Source: Caenimonas koreensis DSM 17982 (GTDB taxonomy: Bacteria > Pseudomonadota > Gammaproteobacteria > Burkholderiales > Burkholderiaceae_C). Taken from it: 64,000 nucleotides of DNA. The notes beneath the pieces were generated by a model that was given only the letters and a program-made list of their open reading frames with translations, made no database searches and was not told the origin of the DNA. The stretch is from assembly GCF_009646335.1 (NCBI RefSeq), contig NZ_WJBU01000021.1:1-64000 (forward strand). Reading direction: 5' to 3'. The position numbers and the translations under genes are program-made. Of this stretch, positions 36,074 through 45,714 are shown in pieces. How positions within the stretch are numbered: position 1 is the stretch's first letter; every line of letters begins with the position of its first letter.

Positions 36074-38272
36074 ATGACAGCACGCACCACCATTCACGGC
36101 CTGCAAGTCGCCACCGAGCTGTATCGATTCATTGAAGACGAAGTGTTGCCCGGCACCGGCGTGCAAAGCGCCGCATTCTGGGCCGGCTTCGACGCGATCG
36201 TCAGTGACCTGGCGCCCAAGAACATCGCGCTGCTCGCCGAGCGCGACCGGCTGCAGGCGGAACTCGACAAATGGCATCAGGCCAACCCCGGCCCTATCCT
36301 CGACATGGCGGCCTATCGCCGCTTTCTGGAAGGCATCGGCTACCTTGTGCCGCCGCCCGCGGGCGCCAAGGCAACGACGACGAATGTAGATGCTGAACTT
36401 GCGCTGCAAGCCGGCCCGCAGCTCGTCGTTCCTATCCTTAACGCACGCTATGCACTGAACGCAGCCAACGCGCGCTGGGGCTCGCTCTATGACGCGCTCT
36501 ATGGCACCGACGCCATTGCCGAGACCGGCGGCGCAGAAAAGTCCGGCGGCTACAACCCCGTGCGCGGCGCGAAGGTGATTGCGTTTGCGCGCAACGTGCT
36601 CGACCAGGCCGCTCCGCTTGCATCGGGCTCGCATGCAGATGCGACAGGCTACTCGGTGAATGGCAGCGACCTCATCGTCGCGCTGAAGGGCGGCGCATCG
36701 TCAAAGCTGAAGGACTCGTCGCAGTTCGTGGGCTACCAGGGCGACGCGGCGACGCCATCGTCGGTGCTGCTCAAGCACAACGGCATCCACATCGACATTC
36801 GCATCGACCGCACCACCGCCATCGGCAAGAGCGACGCAGCAGGCGTGAGCGACCTGGTGATGGAAGCCGCACTGTCCACCATCCTTGACCTTGAAGACTC
36901 TGTTGCCGTTGTCGATGCACAAGACAAGGTCGTCGCGTATCGCAACTGGCTGGGCATCTTGCAAGGCACGTTGACCGAGCAAGTGTCCAAGGGCGGCAAG
37001 ACCTTCACGCGCGGCCTGAACGCTGACCGCGTGTATCACGCGCCTGCCGGCGGCGAAGTGACGCTGCACGGCCGCTCGCTGCTGTTCGTGCGCAACGTCG
37101 GCCACCTGATGACAAACCCGGCCATCCTGTATGCCGATGGCAAGGAAATTCCGGAAGGCATTCTGGATGCCGTCGTGACGACAACGATTGCAATCAATGA
37201 CCTGCAGCGCCAGGGCAAGCCCGGCATCAAGAACTCACGCACGGGCTCGGTCTATATCGTCAAGCCGAAGATGCATGGGCCGAAGGAAGTCGGCTTCGCG
37301 TCGGAGTTGTTCGGCCGTGTTGAAACGTTGCTCGGCCTGCCTGCCAACACCGTGAAGCTCGGCATCATGGATGAAGAGCGCCGCACCAGCGTGAACCTGA
37401 AGGCATGCATTGAAGCGGCTGCGTCGCGTGTCGCGTTCATCAACACGGGCTTTCTGGATCGCACGGGCGACGAGATGCATACAGCCATGCTCGCTGGCCC
37501 CATGTACCGCAAGGGCGACATGAAGGCCAGCGCGTGGATACAGTCGTACGAGAAGAACAATGTGCTCGCGGGCCTGTCCACCGGCCTGCGTGGCCGCGCG
37601 CAGATCGGCAAAGGCATGTGGGCGATGCCTGACCTGATGGCCGCGATGCTCGAGCAAAAAATCGCTCACCCGAAAGCTGGCGCGAACACGGCGTGGGTGC
37701 CATCGCCCACTGCCGCAACGCTGCACGCGCTGCACTACCACCTGGTGAACGTGGCGCAAGTGCAGCAAGAGATGGAGCGCAACATGAGCGCCGACGCCGA
37801 CTACGAGCAACTGCTCACCGGCCTGCTCACCATTCCGGTGGTCGCGCAAGCGAAGTGGACGGCCGAGGAGCGCCAGCAGGAGCTGGACAACAACACGCAG
37901 GGCATCCTGGGTTACGTGGTGCGCTGGATCGACCAGGGCGTGGGCTGCTCGAAGGTGCCTGACATCCATAACGTCGGCCTGATGGAAGACCGCGCGACGC
38001 TGCGCATCAGCAGCCAGCACATCGCGAACTGGCTCAAGCATGGCGTGGTCACGCACGACCAGGTCAAGGCCACGTTCGAGCGCATGGCTGCGGTGGTGGA
38101 CCAGCAAAACGCAGGCGACCCGCTCTACAAGCCGATGGCCGGCCACTTCGAGACCTCGGCCGCGTACAAGGCAGCTTGCGACCTCGTGTTCAAAGGCCTG
38201 GAGCAGCCGAGTGGTTACACCGAGCCGCTGCTGCACGCGTGGCGGTTGAAGGTGAAGGCTGGCACGGCCTGA
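36074..38272 (+). CDS. glcB: Malate synthase G
   Basis: Condenses glyoxylate with acetyl-CoA to malate. 732 residues, the usual length. The Mg-binding [19 protein letters not shown] and [16 protein letters not shown] blocks are present, as are [13 protein letters not shown] and the [12 protein letters not shown] segment. GAGAG and a short purine run precede the ATG. It may be co-transcribed with the upstream dehalogenase, both rightward. Confidence 0.97.
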   Translation: MTARTTIHGLQVATELYRFIEDEVLPGTGVQSAAFWAGFDAIVSDLAPKNIALLAERDRLQAELDKWHQANPGPILDMAAYRRFLEGIGYLVPPPAGAKATTTNVDAELALQAGPQLVVPILNARYALNAANARWGSLYDALYGTDAIAETGGAEKSGGYNPVRGAKVIAFARNVLDQAAPLASGSHADATGYSVNGSDLIVALKGGASSKLKDSSQFVGYQGDAATPSSVLLKHNGIHIDIRIDRTTAIGKSDAAGVSDLVMEAALSTILDLEDSVAVVDAQDKVVAYRNWLGILQGTLTEQVSKGGKTFTRGLNADRVYHAPAGGEVTLHGRSLLFVRNVGHLMTNPAILYADGKEIPEGILDAVVTTTIAINDLQRQGKPGIKNSRTGSVYIVKPKMHGPKEVGFASELFGRVETLLGLPANTVKLGIMDEERRTSVNLKACIEAAASRVAFINTGFLDRTGDEMHTAMLAGPMYRKGDMKASAWIQSYEKNNVLAGLSTGLRGRAQIGKGMWAMPDLMAAMLEQKIAHPKAGANTAWVPSPTAATLHALHYHLVNVAQVQQEMERNMSADADYEQLLTGLLTIPVVAQAKWTAEERQQELDNNTQGILGYVVRWIDQGVGCSKVPDIHNVGLMEDRATLRISSQHIANWLKHGVVTHDQVKATFERMAAVVDQQNAGDPLYKPMAGHFETSAAYKAACDLVFKGLEQPSGYTEPLLHAWRLKVKAGTA

Positions 38273-39124
38273 CTACAGGGGCCTGCGCATCAGGTATTGG
38301 TGCATCGGCAACCGCTCGAAGCCGGCGCGCTCGAATGCATCGCCGCCGATATCGGGCCGCTGCAATTGCGGCACCGTGATGCGGCGCATCGCATAGCGGG
38401 CTGCCAGCTGCCTGACCAGCACTTCTGCATCGCGCAGGCCAGTGCTGGAATCGACGATGCTTTGCACGGTGACTGCGTCCGCGCTGATCTCTGAGAACAC
38501 CAGCAGCGCATCGCCGTGACGCCACGCGACAGGCGGCGTCGCGAGGGCGCGCAATGACACCGGCGTCACCTGCAGCGGCAAGTCAGCGCGCCGCAACGCA
38601 ACAGCATCGAGCCACTCATACGCCGCTTCAGCGGCCAGCGGCTCCACGTTCTGCGGCGCGAGCTCAGGCGTTGCTTCACCCGGTGCACGTGTGTAGCCAT
38701 AGAGTGGGCTGTCCACATCGAAGCGCCTGCTTTGATACAGGCGCAGGGCCCGCTCGTTTTGCGCGATGCATTCAAGCTCGACACCCCTCATGCCAGCGAC
38801 ACCGGCTCGTTCAATGAAATCATCGAGCAATGCGGGGGCGGCCCCGCAGCCGCGCGCTGCAGGCAATGCGCCCATCGTCGCGAGGCGCCAGCGCCCGAGT
38901 TCCGCGCGCGGCGCGACCAGCGCGAATGCGATCACTTCACCGCGCTGCACTGCAACGCGACTGCAGGAAAGATCCACTGCATGGCGCGCAAGAAATGTGG
39001 ACCACTGCGCCAGGGGCAGCGCGAACGAGCCAATGAGGTAGTCCGCGAAAGCGCCGGTCATCGCTGCATGCAACGCGGCTGGGGCAACCGTCTCGGCGGG
39101 GTGAATGCTTTCTGATGCTTGCAC
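38273..39124 (-). CDS. GNAT-family N-acetyltransferase
   Basis: A 283-residue protein with an acetyl-CoA-binding core, LATMGALPAARGCGAAPALLDDFIERAG, and ECIAQNERALRLYQSRRFDV near residues 85-135. The second half (about 150-283) is less conserved and may be a second, degenerate GNAT domain. It starts at a GTG. The acceptor is unknown. It lies convergent with glcB and divergent from the SulP gene. Confidence 0.82.
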   Translation of the reverse strand: MQASESIHPAETVAPAALHAAMTGAFADYLIGSFALPLAQWSTFLARHAVDLSCSRVAVQRGEVIAFALVAPRAELGRWRLATMGALPAARGCGAAPALLDDFIERAGVAGMRGVELECIAQNERALRLYQSRRFDVDSPLYGYTRAPGEATPELAPQNVEPLAAEAAYEWLDAVALRRADLPLQVTPVSLRALATPPVAWRHGDALLVFSEISADAVTVQSIVDSSTGLRDAEVLVRQLAARYAMRRITVPQLQRPDIGGDAFERAGFERLPMHQYLMRRPL

Positions 39125-39195
39125 GGGTCGAGTCTAGCGATGACACACGCCTGTCACACTTGCACGCTTACGATTTCAAGTTTGTCGGCCGCTGC

Positions 39196-41331
39196 ATGAA
39201 CACCAACTTCGGGGTACTCACCGACGCGACACCGGTCGCTGAACGTCGGGTAGGTTTCGCGGCCGCCCTGTCGGCGGCGTCGATCACGGTGCCGCATGCG
39301 CTCGGCCTCGGCATCGTGGCCTTCGCGCCGCTTGGCGCACAGATGCCGGTGGCCGCCCTCGCGCTGTGGTCTGCAGCATTGCCCGGTGCGCTGCTCACCT
39401 TGTTCGCACGCCGGCCTGGCGTGATCTACGCGCCTTCGACTGTTGTCGCGCTCCTGTTCGCTGCCGTGGTGGCGACGGTGAGTGCCAGTTCCAACGCCGT
39501 GCAACTCTCGCCTTCGCAGATTCTGGCGGTGTGCGGTGCCACGGTGGCAATGGGTTTCGCTTTTCAGTGGCTGTTTGGTGCAATGCGGCTCGCGTCGCTC
39601 GCGCGCTTCCTGCCGATCTCGGTCACGCACGGCTTTGCGGCTGGCGTTGGCCTGTCGATGCTGGTGGCGCAAATCTCGGGCGGTTTCGGCGCTGGCAGCT
39701 TTGCGCTGGATGCGGTCACGCTGCGTCACGCGTTGCTGGCCAGCGTGGTGGTCATCGCGGCGCGCGTTGTGCAACACCGGTGGCCCCGGGTGCCTGGCCT
39801 GTTACCGGCGGTCGGCATTGTTTCGCTCGTCGTCGTGGCGGCTGGGGGGCTGTCGCATTTCGCGCCGGCAACGCCCGTAGCGCCATTTGCGTGGCCCGCC
39901 TTGCCCGACTGGTCCTCCGTGCCGTGGGTGGCCATTGCACGCGCCGAGGGCGTGTCACTCGTGTCGCTGGCGATGCTGATGGCAATCGTGAACAGCCTCG
40001 ACGTGCTGGTCTTCAACCAGGAGCTCGACCTGGACTATGGCCTGCGCAGCGAGCCCAATCGCGCGCTGCGACGCGAGAGCCTCGTTGGCATCGGCTGCGG
40101 CCTGTTCGGGCTGATTCCTGCATCGACCAGTGCGTCACGTTCGCGCATCGCGTTGTCGCGTGTCGGGCCGTCGCCCGTGGTCGCGCCGACGCATGCCGGC
40201 GTCTTGCTGGTGGTGGCCGCCACGGGCCAGTGGTGGCTGCCGTATGTGCCGATGGCCTGTCTCGCGGGCGCGTTGTTACTCGCAGGTGCGCTGCAAGTGC
40301 CGCGGGTGATGTGGTCGCGCGCTTATGCGCTGGCAGCTCCGGCCACCTGGAGCCAGAGCTGGCTGGTCGCGATGGTGTTCGTCATCTCTGGCGGTGTCGG
40401 CGCGCTGGTCGCGGGTCTGGTCGTGGCCACCTTCGTGTTGCTGCATGCGTCGGCGAGCACGGCGCTGCGCAGGTCGCTGCTGGACGGCGAACGCCGTTCG
40501 CGTCGATTGCGCCGCGCATCCTCTGACGCCTGGATTGCACCGCGCATGAACGGCGTTGCCGTGTTCGAGTTGCAGGGCGTGGTGTCGTTCGGCGTTGCTG
40601 CCCACCTCACTGAGCAAATCACGGCATTGCTTGCGCCACGGCATCGGCGCGTGATCATCGAAGCCTCGCGCGTAGCGGCGTGGGACGCGACGGCACTCGC
40701 CCGCCTGGGCGCCATGGCGCGTGAACTCGACCAGCGCCATATCGAGCTCGTCGTGTGCGGCTTGAACAAAGGCACGGCCCCGCGTGCGCCAGCGCATGTG
40801 CGTACGGCCGCCGACCTGGACCGCGCGCTCGAATGGGCGGAAGACGCCATCTTGTCCGAGCGGCCAGCTGACGAAGCCCCGCTTGCCAGCGCCGATGACG
40901 CGCTGGGCGAACTGGCTGATGGCATCAGCCCCGAGGCGCGGCATGCGCTCGAAGCACGCCTGCAGTGCCACAACATCGAGGCGGGCGAGCAGGTGTTTGC
41001 TGCGGGCGATGCCAGCGACGACATGCTGCTGGTGCAGTCGGGCCGCATCACGCTGGGCACGGCGTGGCCGCCCACAAAAGGCGTGCGTATCGCCACCGTC
41101 GCGCAGGGCATGGCGTTCGGCGAGATGGCGTTCCTGGATGGGCTGCCACGCACGGCTTGTGCGGGCAGCGAAGACGCGCCAGCGATGCTCATGCGGCTGT
41201 CGCGTTCGCAGTTCGATGCGTGGGCGGCGCAGCATCCGGCCGATGCGCTCGTGTTCATGTCGAACCTCGCGAAGATCGGCACACGCCGGCTGGCGGCGAC
41301 GACGCGGCAGCTGCGCGCGGTGCTGGAGTAG
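39196..41331 (+). CDS. SulP anion transporter fused to STAS and cyclic-nucleotide-binding domains
   Basis: About 711 residues. Ten or more membrane helices in the first 400 residues form the SulP core. A STAS domain follows (about 455-560; VAVFELQGVVSFGVAAHLTEQI), then a C-terminal cNMP-binding domain (about 600-711), with the phosphate-cassette-like FGEMAFLDGLPRTACAG. SulP proteins carry sulfate, bicarbonate or other anions. The cNMP domain suggests control by cAMP or c-di-GMP-like ligands. I use the ATG at 39196; 39115 is an alternative that would overlap the divergent gene. Confidence 0.85.
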   Translation: MNTNFGVLTDATPVAERRVGFAAALSAASITVPHALGLGIVAFAPLGAQMPVAALALWSAALPGALLTLFARRPGVIYAPSTVVALLFAAVVATVSASSNAVQLSPSQILAVCGATVAMGFAFQWLFGAMRLASLARFLPISVTHGFAAGVGLSMLVAQISGGFGAGSFALDAVTLRHALLASVVVIAARVVQHRWPRVPGLLPAVGIVSLVVVAAGGLSHFAPATPVAPFAWPALPDWSSVPWVAIARAEGVSLVSLAMLMAIVNSLDVLVFNQELDLDYGLRSEPNRALRRESLVGIGCGLFGLIPASTSASRSRIALSRVGPSPVVAPTHAGVLLVVAATGQWWLPYVPMACLAGALLLAGALQVPRVMWSRAYALAAPATWSQSWLVAMVFVISGGVGALVAGLVVATFVLLHASASTALRRSLLDGERRSRRLRRASSDAWIAPRMNGVAVFELQGVVSFGVAAHLTEQITALLAPRHRRVIIEASRVAAWDATALARLGAMARELDQRHIELVVCGLNKGTAPRAPAHVRTAADLDRALEWAEDAILSERPADEAPLASADDALGELADGISPEARHALEARLQCHNIEAGEQVFAAGDASDDMLLVQSGRITLGTAWPPTKGVRIATVAQGMAFGEMAFLDGLPRTACAGSEDAPAMLMRLSRSQFDAWAAQHPADALVFMSNLAKIGTRRLAATTRQLRAVLE

Positions 41332-41370
41332 CCGCCCGGCAAGCCTCCTTTGAAGGCGGGCTCACCTCAA

Positions 41371-42429
41371 TCAGTCCGGCGCATTCATGTCGAGATCGGC
41401 CTTGGGCAGGTTGAACACGTGGACGTACACCACGCCTAACACGCTATCCGGACCAAACTTGAACCGCACCATGGTTTCATCGGCTGCAGGGTCAGGGCGC
41501 GGCTGGCGTTGAGTTTGAAGCTGACCGTCGTCGAATCTGTGCGTCTGTTCGATCATGTCGCCAGGCTCGAAGGGCTCATCGGCGAAGTGTTCGATGTAGT
41601 GGATCGGGCACTGCCGCCGGGATGGCTCATCGGCGAACTCGTTGAAGCGGCGCAGGTCGGCGGTGATGACGTAAGCCAGGCGTTTGCGAAGAGACTCCAG
41701 CTCATCGCGCAAGCGATCAGCGGGATCAAGCAGCGGCATTGGCGCACGCCCCGCCCTTTGCGCTTCGCGCACTCGCCAGTTCCACTCGTGTATCCGCCAG
41801 GCTGAGCCTGCGTCCAATGCCCACCCGGCCGCCGCCTCGACAAGCAATCTTTCGCTGGCGTAGGACGCAGCGGACAACTCGGGCAATTCGGCAAGGCGCT
41901 CCGCCTCGCGCATGGCAGGGTAGAGCGCATGGGCCTCGCCGCGAGCGGCACGCGCGTGTGCGATCTCGATGCAGGTGGCGTAGAAGGCTCTGCAAGCAAG
42001 TCCGTCGCTGACCTGATAAGTCGTCGACTCATCCCGCGCGCGCGATGCCGCCCGGTACCTTTTGCGCTCCACATATCGAACGTCCTGGTGAGCTGCCCAG
42101 CGCGTCGCAAGCGATGTGTGGATCAGGACGGGCAGCTCTTGTGGGGCGAGATACTGGCCGATCAGGCTGGCGATGGCATAGGGCATGCCCACCAGACTGG
42201 CCGACACCATGCCAATGGGCTCGGTCAGCAGTCGGGGTGGCAGAACGGGTTGAGGTGGCGCAAGCGGCCGAAGTGGGAGTGGCGGCTGTAGCGCCCACCA
42301 TCGATGCTTTGCGCCGGACGGCCGGGCCAATTTCAGCAGGGCCGGATTCAGGTCTTGCAAATCGGCTGAATCGGCACGGCGAACCGTGGCGGATGGCGGT
42401 GCCGGTTCGACTTGGGTAACTTGCGGCAT
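41371..42429 (-). CDS. F-box-like hypothetical protein, paralogue A
   Basis: A 352-residue protein of unknown function, paired with the next gene. The N-terminal 75 residues are Pro-rich and differ between the two; residues about 82-112 read MPYAIASLIGQYLAPQELPV then LIHTSLATRW, an F-box-like pattern. The rest is alike, with identical blocks HALYPAMREAERL, YIEHFADEPFEPGDMIEQ, QTQRQPRPDP, VRFKFGPD and YVHVFNLPKADLDMNAP. It is acidic and rich in Ala/Arg, with no signal peptide or membrane helix. The ATG at 42429 gives ATGCCG, as in the paralogue. Function not assigned. Confidence 0.7.
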   Translation of the reverse strand: MPQVTQVEPAPPSATVRRADSADLQDLNPALLKLARPSGAKHRWWALQPPLPLRPLAPPQPVLPPRLLTEPIGMVSASLVGMPYAIASLIGQYLAPQELPVLIHTSLATRWAAHQDVRYVERKRYRAASRARDESTTYQVSDGLACRAFYATCIEIAHARAARGEAHALYPAMREAERLAELPELSAASYASERLLVEAAAGWALDAGSAWRIHEWNWRVREAQRAGRAPMPLLDPADRLRDELESLRKRLAYVITADLRRFNEFADEPSRRQCPIHYIEHFADEPFEPGDMIEQTHRFDDGQLQTQRQPRPDPAADETMVRFKFGPDSVLGVVYVHVFNLPKADLDMNAPD

Positions 42430-42468
42430 GACGTCTCTGGCTTTCAAAGTGAAGTCGATGGGGCTCTT

Positions 42469-42517
42469 CTTATAAGCCGCGCTCGCCCACCCGGACGTCT
42501 TGCCGCACCCGGATGAC
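42469..42517 (-). promoter_or_regulatory. Upstream element of paralogue A: -10-like box and two 13-bp direct repeats
   Basis: On the minus strand TATAAG (42469-42474) is followed upstream by GACGTCCGGGTGG (42487-42499) and GTCATCCGGGTGC (42505-42517), an 18-bp period. The same elements occur upstream of paralogue B, with the -10-like TATAAA and GACGTTTGGGTGG / GTCGTTTGGGTGG, again 18 bp apart. Read as a candidate activator or repressor site; inference. Confidence 0.5.
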
Positions 42518-42543
42518 TCAATGCTTCGCTCCCCGCCTCAATC
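42515..42543. repeat. Boundary repeat of the tandem duplication (inner copy)
   Basis: GACTCAATGCTTCGCTCCCC and the following CGCCTCAATC match 43695-43723 in all but one base. The two lie 1180 bp apart and flank paralogue B, so they mark the ends of a tandem duplication unit that includes gene and upstream region. The inner copy overlaps the stop codon of paralogue B. Confidence 0.75.
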
Positions 42544-43597
42544 ACTCCGGCGCATTCATGTCGAGATCGGCCTTGGGCAGATTGAACACGTGGACGTACA
42601 CGTGGCCGAACACGCCGTCTGGCCCAAACTTGAATCGCACCATGGATTCACCCGCTTGCGGATCCGGACGCGGCTGGCGTTGGGTTTGAACACGGCCGTT
42701 TTTGAGTGTGTGGCTTTGCTCGATCATGTCGCCGGGCTCGAAGGGCTCATCGGCGAAGTGTTCGATGTACTGGATCGGGCGCTGCAGCCCGAATGGTTCC
42801 TCGACCCGCTCGCCAGGGCGGCGCAGGTCGGCCGTGATATTTCGAGCCAGGTCGTTGCGAAGGATACACATGCCTCTGCGGAACTCCGTCACGGGATCGT
42901 CCTCGAGAGTGGGCGCGCGCCTCGTACTTTGCGCATCCCGCATGCGCCAGTTCTCGTCGTGAATGAGCCACGTAGAGTCTGGGAACGATGCCCACGCTGC
43001 CGCGGCCTCAACCAGCAGCCTTTCACTCGCATAAGGCACAGCGGACAAACCGTGCAACTCGGTAAGACGCTCCGCCTCGCGCATAGCAGGGTAGAGCGCG
43101 TGAACCTCGCCGCGAGCCGCGCGCGCATGTGCGATCTCGGCGCAGGCGGAGTAAAAGGCTTCGCATGCGCTTCCGTCGGCGCGCGGATTGCGCACCGAGG
43201 CATCCCATGCGCGCAGCGCGACCTGGTACTTCTCGAATTCCGCATATCGAACGTCCTGCCGCGCTTGCCAGCGCGTCGCAAGGGACGTATGGATCAGAGG
43301 GAGCAGCTCCTGTGGCGAGAGGTACTGGCCAATCCGGAGAATCATCTCGAGGGGCATGCCCTCCATACTGGCCGACGCTGTGCCGTTGGGGTCGGTCTGC
43401 AGTCGCGGCAGCGCAGCGGGATGCAGTGGCTGTGGATGCAGGCCCCGTTGAACATTGACGGGACGGCTGGGCAACGCCAGAAGCCGCTGATTGAGCTCTT
43501 GCGCATCCTCCGGATCGACACCGATAGCTGTCAGGAACTGCAGGTGAAGGCGGGCGACTTCGGGCGGAATATGTGATGACGAGGGGAAATACGGCAT
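42542..43597 (-). CDS. F-box-like hypothetical protein, paralogue B
   Basis: A 351-residue paralogue of the next gene on the minus strand, with 112 bp between them. Residues about 81-112 read GMPLEMILRIGQYLSPQELL followed by PLIHTSLATRW, a better F-box-like match than in paralogue A: Leu-Pro/Met-Pro start, Glu, Ile, TyrLeu, Leu, Ser, ArgTrp at the right places. The remaining 240 residues have no domain I recognise. Start ATG at 43597 follows GGAACGAG. No secretion signal or Skp1/cullin homologue is seen here. The function is not known. Confidence 0.72.
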   Translation of the reverse strand: MPYFPSSSHIPPEVARLHLQFLTAIGVDPEDAQELNQRLLALPSRPVNVQRGLHPQPLHPAALPRLQTDPNGTASASMEGMPLEMILRIGQYLSPQELLPLIHTSLATRWQARQDVRYAEFEKYQVALRAWDASVRNPRADGSACEAFYSACAEIAHARAARGEVHALYPAMREAERLTELHGLSAVPYASERLLVEAAAAWASFPDSTWLIHDENWRMRDAQSTRRAPTLEDDPVTEFRRGMCILRNDLARNITADLRRPGERVEEPFGLQRPIQYIEHFADEPFEPGDMIEQSHTLKNGRVQTQRQPRPDPQAGESMVRFKFGPDGVFGHVYVHVFNLPKADLDMNAPE

Positions 43598-43638
43598 GAG
43601 TTTTCTCGTTCCATTTGGTGGTGAATGGGTCCGCACTT

Positions 43639-43697
43639 TTTATAGGCCCCACACACCCGCGCGCGACCACCCAAACGTCTCAGCCCACCCAAACGAC
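43639..43697 (-). promoter_or_regulatory. Upstream element of paralogue B: -10-like box and two 13-bp direct repeats
   Basis: TATAAA (43639-43644), then GACGTTTGGGTGG (43667-43679) and GTCGTTTGGGTGG (43685-43697), 18 bp apart on the minus strand. The gap between box and first repeat is 10 bp longer than in paralogue A, about one helical turn. Spacing and sequence are conserved while the coding N-termini have diverged, which suggests selection on this region. Confidence 0.5.
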
Positions 43698-43723
43698 TCG
43701 ATGCTTCGCTCCCCGCCTCAATC
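43695..43723. repeat. Boundary repeat of the tandem duplication (outer copy)
   Basis: Partner of 42515-42543. It overlaps the stop region of the CoA-transferase gene (stop at 43718), so the duplicated unit carried the end of that gene's 3' flank together with the paralogue's upstream region. Confidence 0.75.
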
Positions 43724-45604
43724 CACTGGCCGCCCCTCCAGCTTCGCCTTGAGAAAACCCACCGTGCCGTAGCGCGTCACGCGCCGATAGAAGCGCTCAG
43801 TGAGCCGCTTGACCATCGCGGAATACTCGTCCATCAAATTCACGGCGAGCGTGAAGTTGTCGTAGTTCACGATGACGACCATGCGCTGCTCGGGCGACTG
43901 CACCAACGGCGCGAGCAACTGCTCCACCGTGCGTTCGATGTCGTCGATGTCCACACGGTCGCTCACCGCATGGCCTTCGAAGTTGATGAACAGCAGGCGC
44001 CTGGATTTGTCGATCTCGAAGCGTTGCGCGAGCGGGCGTGACAACAAGTGCGCACGCAGGCCGAGCAACCCTTCGCCGAAGATCGCCGCGTCCATCAGCT
44101 TCAGGCGGGGGCTGATGGCGGGCTCGAACTCCATCAGTGGCAACACGTCGCGCTGCAGGTCGATGCCCGGCGCGATCTCGATAAGTTCCAGCCCGCCTTC
44201 CGGTGCGAGCCTGAACACACAGCGCTCGGTCACGTACAGCACGCGCTGGCCGCGCCGTCGCGCTTCGTTGCCGCTGAACGTGCGGTGCTCGACCTGCCGC
44301 ACGAACTTGGGTGTGGCACCCGCGCCTGCAGTGAACGTGCCGACGAACACCACGGTCTTGGCGTTCTGGCTGATGTTGATGAAGCCGCCTGCACCCGCCA
44401 GGCGCGGCCCGAACTTGCTCACGTTCAGGTTGCCCTGCGCATCCGCCTGCGCGAGGCCCAGCACAGCCAGGTCAAGCCCGCCGCCATCGTAAAAATCGAA
44501 CTGGTTCGGCTGGTCGATGATGGCCTGGCTGTTGACTGCTGCGCCAAAGCTCATGCCACTCGCAGGAATGCCGCCGATCACGCCCGGCTCTGCGGTGAGC
44601 GTGACGAGATCGATCACGCGCTCTTCCGCCGCAACGGCCGCCACGCCTTCCGGCATGCCGATGCCGAGGTTGACCACATCGTTGACTTTGAGCTCCAACG
44701 CCGCGCGGCGCGCGATGATCTTGCGCACACTCATCGGCATGGGCTTGATGCTGTCCATCGGCACGCGGATCTCGCCGGAGTACGCCGGGTTGTACTGCTC
44801 GCTGAACGTCTGCATGTGATGCGCGGGGTCCGTCGCGACTACGACGGCATCGACAAAGATGCCCGGCACTTTCACCTGCCTTGGATTGAGCGTGCCGCGC
44901 TCAGCCAGCCGCTCGACCTGCGCGATCACGATGCCGCCGCTGTTGCGCGCTGCCATTGCAATCGCAAGTGCTTCGAGGGTGAGTGCCTCGCGCTCCATCG
45001 TGAGGTTGCCGTCTGGGTCGACCGTGGTCGCGCGAATGATGCCCACCGATATCGGGAAGGCTTGGTAGAACAGGTAGTCCTGGCCGTTGATTTGCATCAC
45101 GCGCACGAGATCTTCCGTCGTGCGCTCATTCACGCGGCCACCGCCGTGGCGCGGATCGACGAAGGTGTCCAGCCCCACGCGCGTCAACGTGCCGGGTTTG
45201 CCAGCGGCGATGTCGCGAAACAGGTGCGCGATCACGCCTTGCGGCAAGTTGTAGGCCTCGACCTTGTTGTCCACAGCGAGCTTTTGCAGGGCAGGCACCA
45301 GCCCCCAGTGGCCGCCGATCACGCGCCGCACCAGGCCTTCATGGCCGAGGTGATTGAGGCCGCGCGTCTTGCCGTCGCCCTGGCCCGCTGCGTACACGAG
45401 CGTGAGGCCTTGCGGTGAGCCCGCGCCGCCTTCTTGCTGCGTCGCGAGAAACCGCGCCTCAAGTGCCACGGCAATCTCTTCAGCAAAGCCGATTCCCACG
45501 AACCCGCCCGTTGCGACGGTGTCACCGTCGTGGATGAGCCGCACGGCTTCAGCGGCGCTCACCACCTTGTTGCGGCGCGCGCCCTGCGGCGCCAGATCAT
45601 TCAT
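43718..45604 (-). CDS. Fused alpha-beta family I CoA-transferase (acyl-CoA:acetate/3-ketoacid type)
   Basis: A 628-residue protein with both halves fused: N-terminal [23 protein letters not shown] (alpha) and C-terminal [17 protein letters not shown] (beta). The catalytic Glu lies in [15 protein letters not shown]. It transfers CoA between carboxylates (propionate/acetate/acetoacetate-type; similar to YdiF and propionate CoA-transferase). The ATG at 45604 is used. It is divergent from the MFS gene 110 bp away. Confidence 0.9.
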   Translation of the reverse strand: MNDLAPQGARRNKVVSAAEAVRLIHDGDTVATGGFVGIGFAEEIAVALEARFLATQQEGGAGSPQGLTLVYAAGQGDGKTRGLNHLGHEGLVRRVIGGHWGLVPALQKLAVDNKVEAYNLPQGVIAHLFRDIAAGKPGTLTRVGLDTFVDPRHGGGRVNERTTEDLVRVMQINGQDYLFYQAFPISVGIIRATTVDPDGNLTMEREALTLEALAIAMAARNSGGIVIAQVERLAERGTLNPRQVKVPGIFVDAVVVATDPAHHMQTFSEQYNPAYSGEIRVPMDSIKPMPMSVRKIIARRAALELKVNDVVNLGIGMPEGVAAVAAEERVIDLVTLTAEPGVIGGIPASGMSFGAAVNSQAIIDQPNQFDFYDGGGLDLAVLGLAQADAQGNLNVSKFGPRLAGAGGFINISQNAKTVVFVGTFTAGAGATPKFVRQVEHRTFSGNEARRRGQRVLYVTERCVFRLAPEGGLELIEIAPGIDLQRDVLPLMEFEPAISPRLKLMDAAIFGEGLLGLRAHLLSRPLAQRFEIDKSRRLLFINFEGHAVSDRVDIDDIERTVEQLLAPLVQSPEQRMVVIVNYDNFTLAVNLMDEYSAMVKRLTERFYRRVTRYGTVGFLKAKLEGRPVD

Positions 45605-45714
45605 GTGTGCGTGCACGGCACCCCTTCGATGTCCCAAGTGCTCCTATCATCGTGAACCATGCGTGCCGCGTCCTCAAGGAAAACCATGCCATCGCGGCAA
45701 GAGACGGCCCGTAC

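Noticed and set aside
35360..36634. 424-codon minus-strand open frame opposite the dehalogenase and the start of glcB
   Set aside because: No family motif; both plus-strand genes are well supported.
42500..43576. Long open frame on the plus strand opposite paralogue B
   Set aside because: Antisense shadow of the minus-strand gene, which has conserved blocks shared with paralogue A; the plus-strand product has none.
44048..45418. 456-codon plus-strand open frame opposite the fused CoA-transferase
   Set aside because: High-GC shadow; the minus-strand gene has clear alpha and beta CoA-transferase motifs.
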